6,888 nucleotides of DNA from Solirubrobacterales bacterium (GCA_015655225.1 JAATFK010000167.1:1-6888); one strand, 5' to 3'. Numbered from the stretch's first letter, positions 1 through 6,093 are shown. A program made the numbers and translations. Notes: generated by a model not told the origin, from the sequence alone.

Positions 1-704
1 CGCGTGAAGACGATCTCCGGGATGTGGCAGTTGGGGGAGACCTTCAGCAGGTAGCGGACCGCCTCGCCGATGTCGGAGGGGCGGATCATCGCCTCGGCCG
101 GGACGGCGCCCTTGACGAAGTCGGTCATCGCCGTGTCGACGAAGGCGGGGCAGAGCGCGGTCGACTTGATCCCGTCGGCGCTCAGCTCCTTGTTCATCGC
201 CTCCGTGAAGCCGACGACCGCGGCCTTCGTCGCGGAGTAGACCGACAGCCACGCCTGGCCGCGTCTGCCGGAGATCGAGGAAGTGTTGACGACGAGCGCG
301 CTGCCGTGCTCGGCGGCGGCGGCGCGCAGCAGCTCGACGCTCTCGCGGTAGGCGAGGACGATCGCGCGCAGGTTCACGTCGAGCTGCATGTCGAGCCGTC
401 TCGTGACGATCTCGGCGACCGGCGCGCCGATTCCCACGCCTGCGTTGTTGACGAGCACGTCGAGGCGGCCGTAGCGCTCGCGGTGGGCGGCGACGACGGC
501 TTGGACCGCCTCCTCCTCGGACATCGTGCCGGCCACGTCGAGGACCTCGTAGCCGTCGGCGCGCAGCCCCTCGGCGGCCTCCGCGAGCTTGTCCGGACGG
601 CGGGCCGCGACGGTCAGCGCGTAGCCCTCCTCGCCGAGCATCCGGGCGATCGCCAGCCCGATCCCGCTCGATGCTCCCGTCACGATCGCCGCGCGCTGCG
701 CCAT
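1..704 (-). CDS. Short-chain dehydrogenase/reductase (SDR), C-terminus cut by window edge
   Basis: An NAD(P)(H)-dependent oxidoreductase of the classical SDR family, probably cytosolic; the substrate cannot be told. I translated the minus strand from the ATG at 704-702, giving 234 residues before the edge. Visible landmarks are the Rossmann glycine motif TGASSGIG (residues 9-16), NNAG (86-89), Asn111, Ser143 and YSATK (Tyr156, Lys160), so the whole Asn-Ser-Tyr-Lys tetrad is present. The Arg-Arg at 35-36 after the second strand suggests NADPH rather than NADH. The usual PG after strand 6 is PA (PAFVDT), a mild deviation. Family members run about 230-260 residues, so only the last few to about 20 residues should be missing. 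A purine-rich stretch (GAGGGA) ends nine bases before the ATG and could be the ribosome binding site. The gene is divergent from the protease gene, with 109 bp between the starts. Sure of family, not of reaction. Confidence 0.93.
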   Translation of the reverse strand, partial: MAQRAAIVTGASSGIGLAIARMLGEEGYALTVAARRPDKLAEAAEGLRADGYEVLDVAGTMSEEEAVQAVVAAHRERYGRLDVLVNNAGVGIGAPVAEIVTRRLDMQLDVNLRAIVLAYRESVELLRAAAAEHGSALVVNTSSISGRRGQAWLSVYSATKAAVVGFTEAMNKELSADGIKSTALCPAFVDTAMTDFVKGAVPAEAMIRPSDIGEAVRYLLKVSPNCHIPEIVFT

Positions 705-800
705 GGCTCCACGTCCCTCTCCGGTCTCGGTGCAGATCGGGGCCATCAAATCACGCGACGGAGGTCGGCGAGCCGCCCGCGACCCCGCGGGCCGGGCATC

Positions 801-806
801 TAGAGT
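801..806 (+). promoter_or_regulatory. Candidate -10 hexamer TAGAGT for a leaderless transcript
   Basis: TAGAGT fits the TAnnnT -10 consensus and ends seven bases before the ATG at 814, so transcription would begin at or next to the start codon. No SD sequence is visible before that ATG and no -35 element is recognisable. Leaderless transcripts with this geometry are common in actinobacteria. That this is the promoter is inference. Confidence 0.45.
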
Positions 807-813
807 GGCGCCG

Positions 814-2244
814 ATGCGCCGCCGCCCGCTGACGCCCGAGCTGGTGATCGTCGCGCTCGTCGCGGTGCTGGCCGTCGCCGGGTTGGTGGGCGGGGGGAAG
901 GGAGCCCGGCCCTCGGACGGCGGGACGCCGGCGGTGGCGAGCGCGACCGCACCCCGCCCGGCCGCCGCCGCATCGCCGTCGGCCACCGCGCGGGCGCCGT
1001 CGGCGACGGCCGCGCATCCCCCTGCGCCGGGCACCCGCACCTCCCGCGCCGCCGCCGCTCGCGCCCGCGCCCGCGAGGCGGCGACGATCTCCCCCGCCCA
1101 CGTCGCGCTGGTCGAGCGCCGCGTCGAGAGACTGCGCGGCCTGAAGTACCTCCACCCGGTCCCGGTCGCGATCGTCTCCCCGGCGCAGACGCGACGGATC
1201 GTCGCCGCCGAGGACGCGCACGGCGGCGCCGCCGCGCGGGCGCGCCAGCGCGCCTCGGAGGAGACGCTGAAGCTGCTCGGCCTGCTGGCGCCCGGCGACG
1301 ACCTCGACGCGATCACCGGCGACGTCTCGAGCCAGCAGGTCGCCGGCTTCTACGACCCGGAGCGCAAGCGGCTCGCGCTCGTGCGCGGCGCCGGGATCGA
1401 CGACGTCACGCTCGCGCACGAGCTGACCCACGCGCTGGAGGACCAGCACTTCGGGCTGCGCCGCTTCGACGCGCGCGACGCCCCCGACGACGACGCGACC
1501 GACGCCGTCCAGGCGCTCCAGGAGGGCACCGCCACGTTGGTGATGACGCGCTACGCGGCCAGGTATCCGGAGGCCGCGCCGTCGCTCGCTGACGCGCTCC
1601 GCGAGCTGAACCAGTCGGCCGCCGGGACGCCGCTGCCGCCCTACGTGATGCACACGCTCCTCTTCCCCTACGAGAGCGGCGAGCAGTTCGCCGCCCGGCT
1701 CTACGCGACGAGCGGCGACTGGCGGCTCGTCAACCTCGCCGAGCACAGCCGCCCGCCGCGCACGACCGCCGAGATCGTCGATCCCGACCGCTGGCTGCGG
1801 GTGACGCAGCCCGCCGCCGTGACGCTGCCGGCGGTCGGGGCCGGCGGGCGGCGGCTGATCGCGTCGACCTTCGGGGAGGAGGACACGGAGGAGCTGCTGC
1901 GCGACGCCGTCGGGACCGGCGCGGCGGCGCGGATCGGCGGCTGGTGGCGCGGCGGCCGCTACGCGCTGTGGCGCACGGGCCCGCTGCCGGCGCGCGGCTG
2001 CGCGGCCCCGTGCGGGACGCGGGACGTGCTGGTGGTCGGCTGGCGGGTCGCCTCGCCAGCGCAGGCCTCGGCGCTGGCGACCGCGCTCGGGAGCTGGGCG
2101 CGGGTCACGCGTGGCGGAAGAGCGGGACCCGACGGGACGCTGCGGCTCCCACACGGCTCGACCGCGGCGATCCGCGCGCGGGGCACGTCGGTGCGGCTGG
2201 TGCTCGCGCAGAGCACCGGGCTTGCGCGGCAGCTGGCGGGCTGA
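814..2244 (+). CDS. Membrane-anchored HExxH zinc metalloprotease-like protein
   Basis: Predicted 476-residue protein, probably an extracytoplasmic zinc metallopeptidase of unknown substrate. After a short basic N-terminus (RRR at 2-4) a hydrophobic segment spans about residues 9-27. It could be a signal anchor or an uncleaved signal peptide. An Ala/Pro/Ser/Thr-rich, likely disordered linker (about 33-90) follows, then the folded domain. The core shows GFYDPERKRLALV (178-190) and AHELTHALEDQHF (201-213), with the zinc-ligand motif H202-E203-x-x-H206. Glu237 in ALQEGTA, 31 residues on, is a plausible third ligand of gluzincin type. The C-terminal part has Cys396 and Cys400, possibly a disulfide. 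The frame stays open upstream to 703, but I chose the ATG at 814 because it puts the basic residues and hydrophobic segment at the N-terminus and has TAGAGT seven bases upstream; a GTG at 805 is an alternative. Active-site assignment is by motif only. Confidence 0.85.
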   Translation: MRRRPLTPELVIVALVAVLAVAGLVGGGKGARPSDGGTPAVASATAPRPAAAASPSATARAPSATAAHPPAPGTRTSRAAAARARAREAATISPAHVALVERRVERLRGLKYLHPVPVAIVSPAQTRRIVAAEDAHGGAAARARQRASEETLKLLGLLAPGDDLDAITGDVSSQQVAGFYDPERKRLALVRGAGIDDVTLAHELTHALEDQHFGLRRFDARDAPDDDATDAVQALQEGTATLVMTRYAARYPEAAPSLADALRELNQSAAGTPLPPYVMHTLLFPYESGEQFAARLYATSGDWRLVNLAEHSRPPRTTAEIVDPDRWLRVTQPAAVTLPAVGAGGRRLIASTFGEEDTEELLRDAVGTGAAARIGGWWRGGRYALWRTGPLPARGCAAPCGTRDVLVVGWRVASPAQASALATALGSWARVTRGGRAGPDGTLRLPHGSTAAIRARGTSVRLVLAQSTGLARQLAG

Positions 2245-2256
2245 GGCCGCGCGGCG

Positions 2257-3807
2257 TCAGGCGGGCGCGGTGACGGCGCGGTCGCGGCCGGCGGCCTTCG
2301 CCTCGTAGAGCGCGCGGTCGGCGCGCAGCAGCAGCTGGTCGGCGTGCTCGCGGCCGTCCCAGCGAGCGATGCCGGCGGAGCAGGTCGCGCCGAACGGGAG
2401 CGCCGCGCGGATGCGCTCGATCACCTGCTCGGCGCAGTCGACCGTCGCGGTCGGGAAGACGACGACGAACTCCTCGCCGCCGTAGCGCGCGATCAGGTCG
2501 TCCTCGCGGATCAGCGAGCCCCAGGCGAAGGAGGCCGCGCGCAGCAGCTCGTCGCCGGCCTGGTGGCCGTAGCGGTCGTTGTAGGCCTTGAAGGCGTCGA
2601 GGTCGATCATCGCGACGGTCGGGACGGTGTCGTGCCGGCGGGCGAAGGCGACCTCGCGGGTGAGCGCCTCGTCGAGCGCGCGACGGTTCGGCAGGCCGGT
2701 CAGCTGGTCGGTGCGGCTGAGCGTCTCCAGCTTCGCCAGCAGCTCGGTGCGATGGAGCGCGATCGCGACCTCGTCGGCGAGCATCGACAGCAGCCAGCCG
2801 GTGTGCTGGTCGAGCACGTCGCGCGGCTCGCGCCAGTAGACGACGAGGACGCCGCCGCGGTCGCCGTCGATCGAGACCGGCTGCACGACGGCGGAGGAGG
2901 CGCCGAGCTCGTCGGCGCGCCCGTGCGAGACGCGAGGGTCGTTGCGCAGGTCGGCGACGAACGTGGCCGCGTCGGTCGAGGAGGCCATGCGGGTGAGGGA
3001 CTGCTCGGAGGGGGCGAGGCGCACTTCGCCGGCGGCGAGGCCCGGCACCGGGCCAGCGAAGCCGCCGTCGGGGGTGCGGAGGAGGAGCACGGCGCCGTCG
3101 GCCTTGGCGATCTCGATCGCGGCGGAGCAGGCCTCGTCACGGACCTGGTCGGCGTCGGTGCCGCGGGCGAGCCGGCGGGTCATCGAGCCGAGCATGCTGA
3201 GGGAGCGGGCTTCCTCCTCGCGACGGGCGAGGGCGACGCGCAGGTCGGCCTCGGCGGCGGTCGCGGCGGCGGTCTGACGGCGGAGCTCCAGCTCGTTGCT
3301 GACGGCCACGGCGAGGGTGCGGAGCGTGTCGAGCGTCTGGGCGCTCGGGTTGCGCGGTCTGGTGTCGGCGACGCAGAAGGCGCCGAGGGCGTAGCCGTCG
3401 GAGGTGAGGAGCGGGGCGCCGGCGTAGAAGCGCAGGCCGGCGGCGACCTGGGGGTTGTCGGCGAAGCGAGGGTCGAGGGTCGCGTCGGGGACGACCATGA
3501 TGTCGTCCCGCTGGCTGATCGCGACGGCGCAGAAGGACTCGCCGCGCGGGTGGGCCTCGCCCTGGTCGAGGCCGCAGCCGGCCTTCGTCCACGAGCGCCG
3601 CTCGTCGATCAGGTTGATCGCGACGATCGGGAAGTCGAGCAGTTGGTTGCCGAGGGTGATCCAGCGCTCGAAGGCCTCCTCCGCGGGCGTGTCCAGGATC
3701 CCGTAGCGGTGCAGCGCGGCGATGCGCCCGGCCTCGTCCTCCGGGGAGCGGCGCGGCATCGACAGCAGCGGGGGAAGGGGGACGAGCGAAAGGAGGGCCT
3801 CGGTCAT
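2257..3807 (-). CDS. GAF-GAF-GGDEF diguanylate cyclase
   Basis: A 516-residue soluble sensor enzyme predicted to make cyclic di-GMP from two GTP. The first GAF domain (about 28-175) begins with the familiar IAALHRYGILDTPAEEAF pattern and contains RFYAGAPL. A charged helical linker (175-205) leads to a second, more divergent GAF domain (about 208-352), then the GGDEF domain (about 360-512). The GGDEF domain shows DQLTGLPNRR (367-376), IDLDAFKAYNDRYGH (401-415), the active-site GGEEF (443-447), and REDD (434-437) at the correct distance to be the product-inhibition RxxD site. It should therefore be catalytically active and feedback inhibited. No transmembrane segment or signal peptide is seen, so it probably senses an intracellular ligand or redox state. 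The frame is open further upstream to 3927, but that would overlap the divergent gene. I chose the ATG at 3807; Met17 at 3759 is an alternative. It converges on the protease gene, 12 bases between stops. Confidence 0.93.
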   Translation of the reverse strand: MTEALLSLVPLPPLLSMPRRSPEDEAGRIAALHRYGILDTPAEEAFERWITLGNQLLDFPIVAINLIDERRSWTKAGCGLDQGEAHPRGESFCAVAISQRDDIMVVPDATLDPRFADNPQVAAGLRFYAGAPLLTSDGYALGAFCVADTRPRNPSAQTLDTLRTLAVAVSNELELRRQTAAATAAEADLRVALARREEEARSLSMLGSMTRRLARGTDADQVRDEACSAAIEIAKADGAVLLLRTPDGGFAGPVPGLAAGEVRLAPSEQSLTRMASSTDAATFVADLRNDPRVSHGRADELGASSAVVQPVSIDGDRGGVLVVYWREPRDVLDQHTGWLLSMLADEVAIALHRTELLAKLETLSRTDQLTGLPNRRALDEALTREVAFARRHDTVPTVAMIDLDAFKAYNDRYGHQAGDELLRAASFAWGSLIREDDLIARYGGEEFVVVFPTATVDCAEQVIERIRAALPFGATCSAGIARWDGREHADQLLLRADRALYEAKAAGRDRAVTAPA

Positions 3808-3902
3808 ACGTGCGTCATCGGCATCCCGCGCCGAGAGCCTGAACTTCCGATGGGTCCTACGTGCCAGCTTGGGGCGTGCACGAGCTACCGTTTCGCTCTC
3901 GC

Positions 3903-4343
3903 ATGTCTGAGATGAGAGAGCTGCCACCGTGGCTCGGCGCGGTCGCCGCCGACGGGGTCCTCGCCGACCTGTCGTTCTCGGCCTGCACCGACGGCCACTT
4001 CAGACTCGGCTTCGTCGAAGGGGCGCCGGAGCCCGACGAAGAGCCGTCCGCTCCCGACGAGGGGCAATACGGAATCGTGTACGTGCTGGACGCCGTCAGC
4101 GGCGAGACCGTCGTGGGGTTCGGCGTCGGCGAGCACGACAGTCCCGAGGAGGCCCTGCTGATCTTCGCCGACACGCTCCAGGAGATCTTCCTCGACATCC
4201 CCGGCGTTCTCACCAGCGTGAACCCAGAGTGCCCGGGACACGTGCACGCGGCGGTCGCGTCGATCGAGGACGACGGACTCTGGTGGGTCTGCCCGGAGAG
4301 CGAAGCGAAGATCGAGCGGTTGGGCGGTTACCACTACAGATGA
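3903..4343 (+). CDS. Small acidic hypothetical protein with paired Cys-Pro/His signature
   Basis: A 146-residue cytosolic protein of unknown function, with no signal peptide or membrane segment. The N-terminal half is acidic (EGAPEPDEEPSAPDE, 39-53), followed by a hydrophobic-alternating stretch (YGIVYVLDA, then TVVGFGVGEHDSPEEALLIFADTL). The C-terminus carries CPGHVH (110-115) and WWVCP (127-131): Cys110, His113, His115 and Cys130 could bind a metal or stabilise a small ribbon fold. Small actinobacterial proteins with a CPxH...WxCP ending are familiar to me, but I cannot name a function. I chose the ATG at 3903; ATG 3912 and GTG 3861 are alternatives. No SD is visible; TACCGT at 3886-3891 might be a -10 giving a very short leader. 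Three of its four arginines are AGA (codons 5, 34, 146), unlike the following gene. The next gene starts 40 bp downstream on the same strand. Confidence 0.8.
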   Translation: MSEMRELPPWLGAVAADGVLADLSFSACTDGHFRLGFVEGAPEPDEEPSAPDEGQYGIVYVLDAVSGETVVGFGVGEHDSPEEALLIFADTLQEIFLDIPGVLTSVNPECPGHVHAAVASIEDDGLWWVCPESEAKIERLGGYHYR

Positions 4344-4353
4344 GCCGATTAAT

Positions 4354-4372
4354 GCCGTCGGCCGCGACCGGC
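4354..4372. other. Short GC hairpin in the gap before the flavoprotein gene
   Basis: GCCG and TCG at 4354-4360 can pair with CGA and CGGC at 4365-4372, with one bulged C (4368) and a GCCG loop. It has no T tract, so it is at best a weak terminator for the upstream gene. It abuts the candidate -10 at 4372-4377, so an operator role is also possible. Chance is not excluded in such GC-rich DNA. Confidence 0.22.
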
Positions 4373-4377
4373 ATGAT
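4372..4377 (+). promoter_or_regulatory. Candidate -10 hexamer CATGAT for a leaderless GTG start
   Basis: CATGAT ends exactly six bases before the GTG at 4384, which places the expected transcription start on the first base of the start codon. No SD precedes that GTG. The hexamer keeps the two most important -10 positions (A at 2, T at 6). It supports the GTG start and separate transcription from the gene ending at 4343. Inference from position and pattern. Confidence 0.38.
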
Positions 4378-4383
4378 CGGGAC

Positions 4384-4854
4384 GTGTCCTCGTGGTCTGA
4401 CTTCGAGTCCGCGGCGCCCGAATTGGCGGCCGTCGTCCTCACGCGATTCGACGCCCACGTCCACAAGACGCTGGCGACCGTGCGGCGTGACGGAGCACCG
4501 CGGATCAGCGGCACCGAGACGCGACTGGTCGACGGCGACCTCTGGATCGGCTCGATGTGGCAGGCGCTGAAGGCCCAGGATCTCCAGCGCGACCCGCGCT
4601 TCGCCCTGCACAGCGGATCGGATGACCCACCCGCGTGGCCCGGCGACGCGAAGATCGCGGGCGTCGCGGAGGAGATCACCGACCCCGAGCGGGTCCTCGC
4701 GATCAACGGCGAAGCGGCCCAGGCGGGCCCGACCCACCTGTTCCGCCTGGACCTGCGGGAGGTCTCAACGGTCTCGCTCAACGCGGCCGGCACCGAGCTG
4801 GTGATCACGAGCTGGACGCCGGCGCGCGGCGTGCGGATCGTGGAGCGGGCCTGA
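4384..4854 (+). CDS. Pyridoxamine 5'-phosphate oxidase-family (split-barrel FMN/F420-binding) protein
   Basis: A 156-residue cytosolic protein of the putative PNPOx family, which folds as a split beta-barrel and binds FMN or, in many actinobacterial members, cofactor F420. Recognisable elements are an N-terminal helix (FESAAPELAAVVLTRFDAH, 7-25), the first barrel strands HKTLATVRRDGAPRISGTE (27-45), DGDLWIGSM (50-58), and the helix-turn ALKAQDLQRDPRFALHSG (61-78) typical of these small oxidoreductases. The C-terminal strands contain HLFRLDLREVSTVSL and GTELVITSW. Length fits the single-domain family. True PdxH-type oxidases are longer and carry a C-terminal substrate-binding segment that is absent here, so vitamin B6 synthesis is unlikely; reduction of a small molecule is more likely. 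The GTG start is supported by the start-proximal -10 and the family-typical N-terminus. None of its arginines is AGA. The substrate and the FMN versus F420 choice are undetermined. Confidence 0.88.
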   Translation: MSSWSDFESAAPELAAVVLTRFDAHVHKTLATVRRDGAPRISGTETRLVDGDLWIGSMWQALKAQDLQRDPRFALHSGSDDPPAWPGDAKIAGVAEEITDPERVLAINGEAAQAGPTHLFRLDLREVSTVSLNAAGTELVITSWTPARGVRIVERA

Positions 4855-4901
4855 ATGCGCACGCGCCACGCAGGCCAAGTCATCATCTCGGTCGTTCGGG
4901 T

Positions 4902-5705
4902 TCAGAATGCGCTGAAGGTACCGAGCGGACGAGAGCATTGCGTCCGCAGTTCGTCAGCCTGCTCGCCGAGATCGGGCTCGGCGCGTGAGACGCAGTAGTT
5001 GTGATAGCCGGCAAGCCAGCGGTACTTCTCCTCGATCCCGGTGATTCCATCGAATCGCCGGAGTCCATCTTCGATCAAGCCAGCGTGCGTCGTGAGGATT
5101 CTGATCTCGGTATCAAGATCATCATTGCTGCGGAGAAGCTCAAGGTAGTCAACGAACACAACGTCCTCGTCGACGATGAGCAAGGCCGGTTCTCTCTCGT
5201 CGTCCTCCGTGGCACGCCGGATGGTCGCGATTGATGACTCGTCGAGGATGATCCTCGGGTAGCGCGCGCGGCTTCTCTCGAGCAGGACCGCTCGGTCCAG
5301 GGCCGGGCCATAGCGGAACTCCGCGTCGGCGTAGAACTGGTCGAAGGCGATTGCTCCTCGGGCGAAGACGCCTTCGAGGGTGAAGCCAAGCTGGAGGAAT
5401 GCGACATCGTGGACGAGACGATGCAGGGCCTGAGACCCGCCGCCCTCCTCGGTCGCCGCATAGAACAGATTGAGGTTGTCAGAGAACCACGTCATCCGTT
5501 GAAAGCTGTCCTGCTGGTCGTTTTCGCCGATGAGATCTCGGGCCGTCACCACCGCCGCCTGGGTTTGGCGAAGGTGCTGAAGCACCTCGGTGTCGCCGCG
5601 CGGCCCGGCAGTCCCGAGCAGGTCGAGGAACAGCACCGCGCAGTCCGCGAGCGTCGCGGCACCGTCGTCGTCCTCATCATGAAAGACATCAATCGCTTCT
5701 GACAT
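4902..5705 (-). CDS. Divergent class III nucleotide cyclase-like protein
   Basis: A 267-residue cytosolic protein that I would annotate as hypothetical, with a likely class III cyclase fold. After an acidic N-terminus (HDEDDD, 9-14) comes a hydrophobic strand ending VLFLDLLGT (24-32), with Asp28 where the first metal aspartate of class III cyclases lies. WFSDNLNLF (73-81) supplies Asp76 at the second metal position; the 48-residue spacing matches that family well. Next are a helix, GVFARGAI (112-119), YGPALDRAVLLE (132-143) and YPRIILDE (149-156), in the cyclase order. The Asn and Arg that normally stabilise the transition state seem replaced (Asp137, Leu141), so activity is uncertain. The C-terminus (KYRWLAGYHNY, 227-237) is unassigned. 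I preferred the ATG at 5705 to the one at 5774 because CAGAAT lies seven bases upstream and the longer version adds only basic, low-information sequence. GC content is visibly lower than in its neighbours. It stands alone, converging with the flavoprotein gene. Confidence 0.75.
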   Translation of the reverse strand: MSEAIDVFHDEDDDGAATLADCAVLFLDLLGTAGPRGDTEVLQHLRQTQAAVVTARDLIGENDQQDSFQRMTWFSDNLNLFYAATEEGGGSQALHRLVHDVAFLQLGFTLEGVFARGAIAFDQFYADAEFRYGPALDRAVLLERSRARYPRIILDESSIATIRRATEDDEREPALLIVDEDVVFVDYLELLRSNDDLDTEIRILTTHAGLIEDGLRRFDGITGIEEKYRWLAGYHNYCVSRAEPDLGEQADELRTQCSRPLGTFSAF

Positions 5706-5712
5706 GGGAGTG

Positions 5713-5718
5713 ATTCTG
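5713..5718 (-). promoter_or_regulatory. Candidate -10 hexamer CAGAAT for the cyclase-like gene
   Basis: Read on the minus strand, CAGAAT ends seven bases before the ATG at 5705, the same geometry as TAGAGT before the protease gene. No SD is visible between the two. It supports the shorter start and a leaderless message; no -35 is evident. Inference. Confidence 0.33.
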
Positions 5719-5791
5719 GTCGGCACCGAGCGGATCCGCGCCGCTTGCCGCAAGGCGCACCGAGCACGGCTCAACGATCGGCCCTCAAGCG

Positions 5792-5819
5792 CGAAACCCC
5801 CGCCGCGGCGAGGGTTTCG
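5792..5819 (-). terminator. Hairpin terminator downstream of the tRNA gene
   Basis: CGAAACCC (5792-5799) pairs perfectly with GGGTTTCG (5812-5819). After one C/A mismatch (5800/5811) the stem continues with CGC/GCG and a short GC-rich loop. It begins five bases past the mature tRNA 3' end on the minus strand. There is no long U tract beyond it, but the TTTCG at the 3' arm and the position straight after the tRNA make termination the best reading. It also separates the tRNA transcript from the cyclase-like gene downstream. Confidence 0.75.
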
Positions 5820-5824
5820 GCAGG

Positions 5825-5898
5825 TGGTCCAGCTTGGACTCGAACCAAGGACCCACGGATTATGAGTCCGCTGCTCTAACCAGCTGAGCTACTGGACC
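5825..5898 (-). tRNA. tRNA with CAU anticodon (elongator Met, or Ile2)
   Basis: A complete cloverleaf can be drawn on the minus strand. The acceptor stem GGTCCAG/CTGGACC pairs over all seven positions. The D arm is GCTC...GAGC. The anticodon stem GCGGA/TCCGT closes the loop CTCATAA with anticodon CAT, and the T arm is CTTGG-TTCGAGT-CCAAG. The discriminator is A73. The genome encodes ACC then T, so the final A of CCA must be added by nucleotidyltransferase. It is not the initiator: base pair 1-72 is a normal G-C and the anticodon stem lacks the GGG/CCC pairs. Elongator Met is most likely, but a CAU tRNA whose C34 is modified to lysidine to read AUA (Ile2) would look much the same by eye. Confidence 0.95.
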
Positions 5899-5909
5899 CT
5901 GCTCGCGCG

Positions 5910-5915
5910 ACGCTA
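5910..5915 (-). promoter_or_regulatory. Candidate -10 hexamer TAGCGT for the tRNA gene
   Basis: On the minus strand TAGCGT lies 11 bases before the mature tRNA 5' end and fits the TAnnnT consensus. It would give a short 5' leader of a few bases for RNase P to remove. I could not find a convincing -35 about 17 bases further up. Confidence 0.35.
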
Positions 5916-5966
5916 CCAGAGCGGGAAGGGCTCGTGGACCGGTTGGTGGGCGAGTCGTGTGGGGAG

Positions 5967-5996
5967 CGGCCCCCGCTCCGCGAGGTGCGGGGGCCG
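5967..5996. other. Strong GC hairpin in the tRNA-lipoprotein intergenic region
   Basis: GGCCCCCGC (5968-5976) pairs without mismatch to GCGGGGGCC (5987-5995), extended by one more C-G pair at 5967/5996. Inside, CC/GG (5978-5979, 5984-5985) can close a GCGA tetraloop after a T-T mismatch. No U tract follows on either strand. It lies upstream of both the minus-strand tRNA and the plus-strand lipoprotein, so it is not an obvious terminator for either. A structured leader, small RNA or DNA-level cruciform are possible readings. Confidence 0.5.
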
Positions 5997-6070
5997 GCCC
6001 ACTGACGTCCGGACTCGTTGACCGAGAGAGAGGCCGGATGGGGAGTGTAGCCGGACCGAGACTGGTCGTG

Positions 6071-6093
6071 CCGTCCGGTCGTACGGCGTACGG
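6071..6093. repeat. Tandem CGTACGG repeat with an imperfect inverted copy
   Basis: CGTACGG occurs twice in direct succession (6080-6086, 6087-6093), and CCGTCCG at 6071-6077 matches its reverse complement CCGTACG at six of seven positions. The repeat lies 14 bases upstream of TACAGT, covering where a -35 would be, as expected for an operator. No regulator gene is visible in the window. Weak evidence. Confidence 0.33.

Noticed and set aside
24..803. Plus-strand open frame (259 codons) over the SDR gene
   Set aside because: The opposite strand contains the full SDR motif set; this frame is its shadow.
751..2154. Minus-strand open frame (467 codons) opposite the protease gene
   Set aside because: Arg/Ala/Gly-rich low-information translation; the plus strand shows anchor, linker and HExxH motif.
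2246..2255. Perfect palindrome GCCGCGCGGC between the convergent stop codons
   Set aside because: The stem would be only three pairs around a four-base loop with no T tract, too weak for a bidirectional terminator. Such palindromes are frequent at this GC content.
2344..3915. Long plus-strand open frame (523 codons) opposite the diguanylate cyclase gene
   Set aside because: Its translation is Gly/Ala/Arg/Val-rich with no recognisable domain, while the minus strand encodes clear GAF and GGDEF domains. Long antisense frames are expected in such GC-rich coding DNA.
3885..4886. Minus-strand open frame (333 codons) across the two small plus-strand genes
   Set aside because: It spans two plus-strand genes and the gap between them and matches no family I know. 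The plus-strand split-barrel protein is clear.
4853..4912. Direct repeat GAATGCGC at 4853-4860 and 4905-4912 near the 3' ends of the convergent genes
   Set aside because: Eight bases only, and they do not bracket the low-GC gene as target-site duplications would. Probably chance.
4902..5774. Complete Pycsar-type defence pair
   Set aside because: Only a cyclase-like protein is present. The flanking genes are a convergent flavoprotein and a tRNA, with no membrane or NAD-degrading effector in the window.
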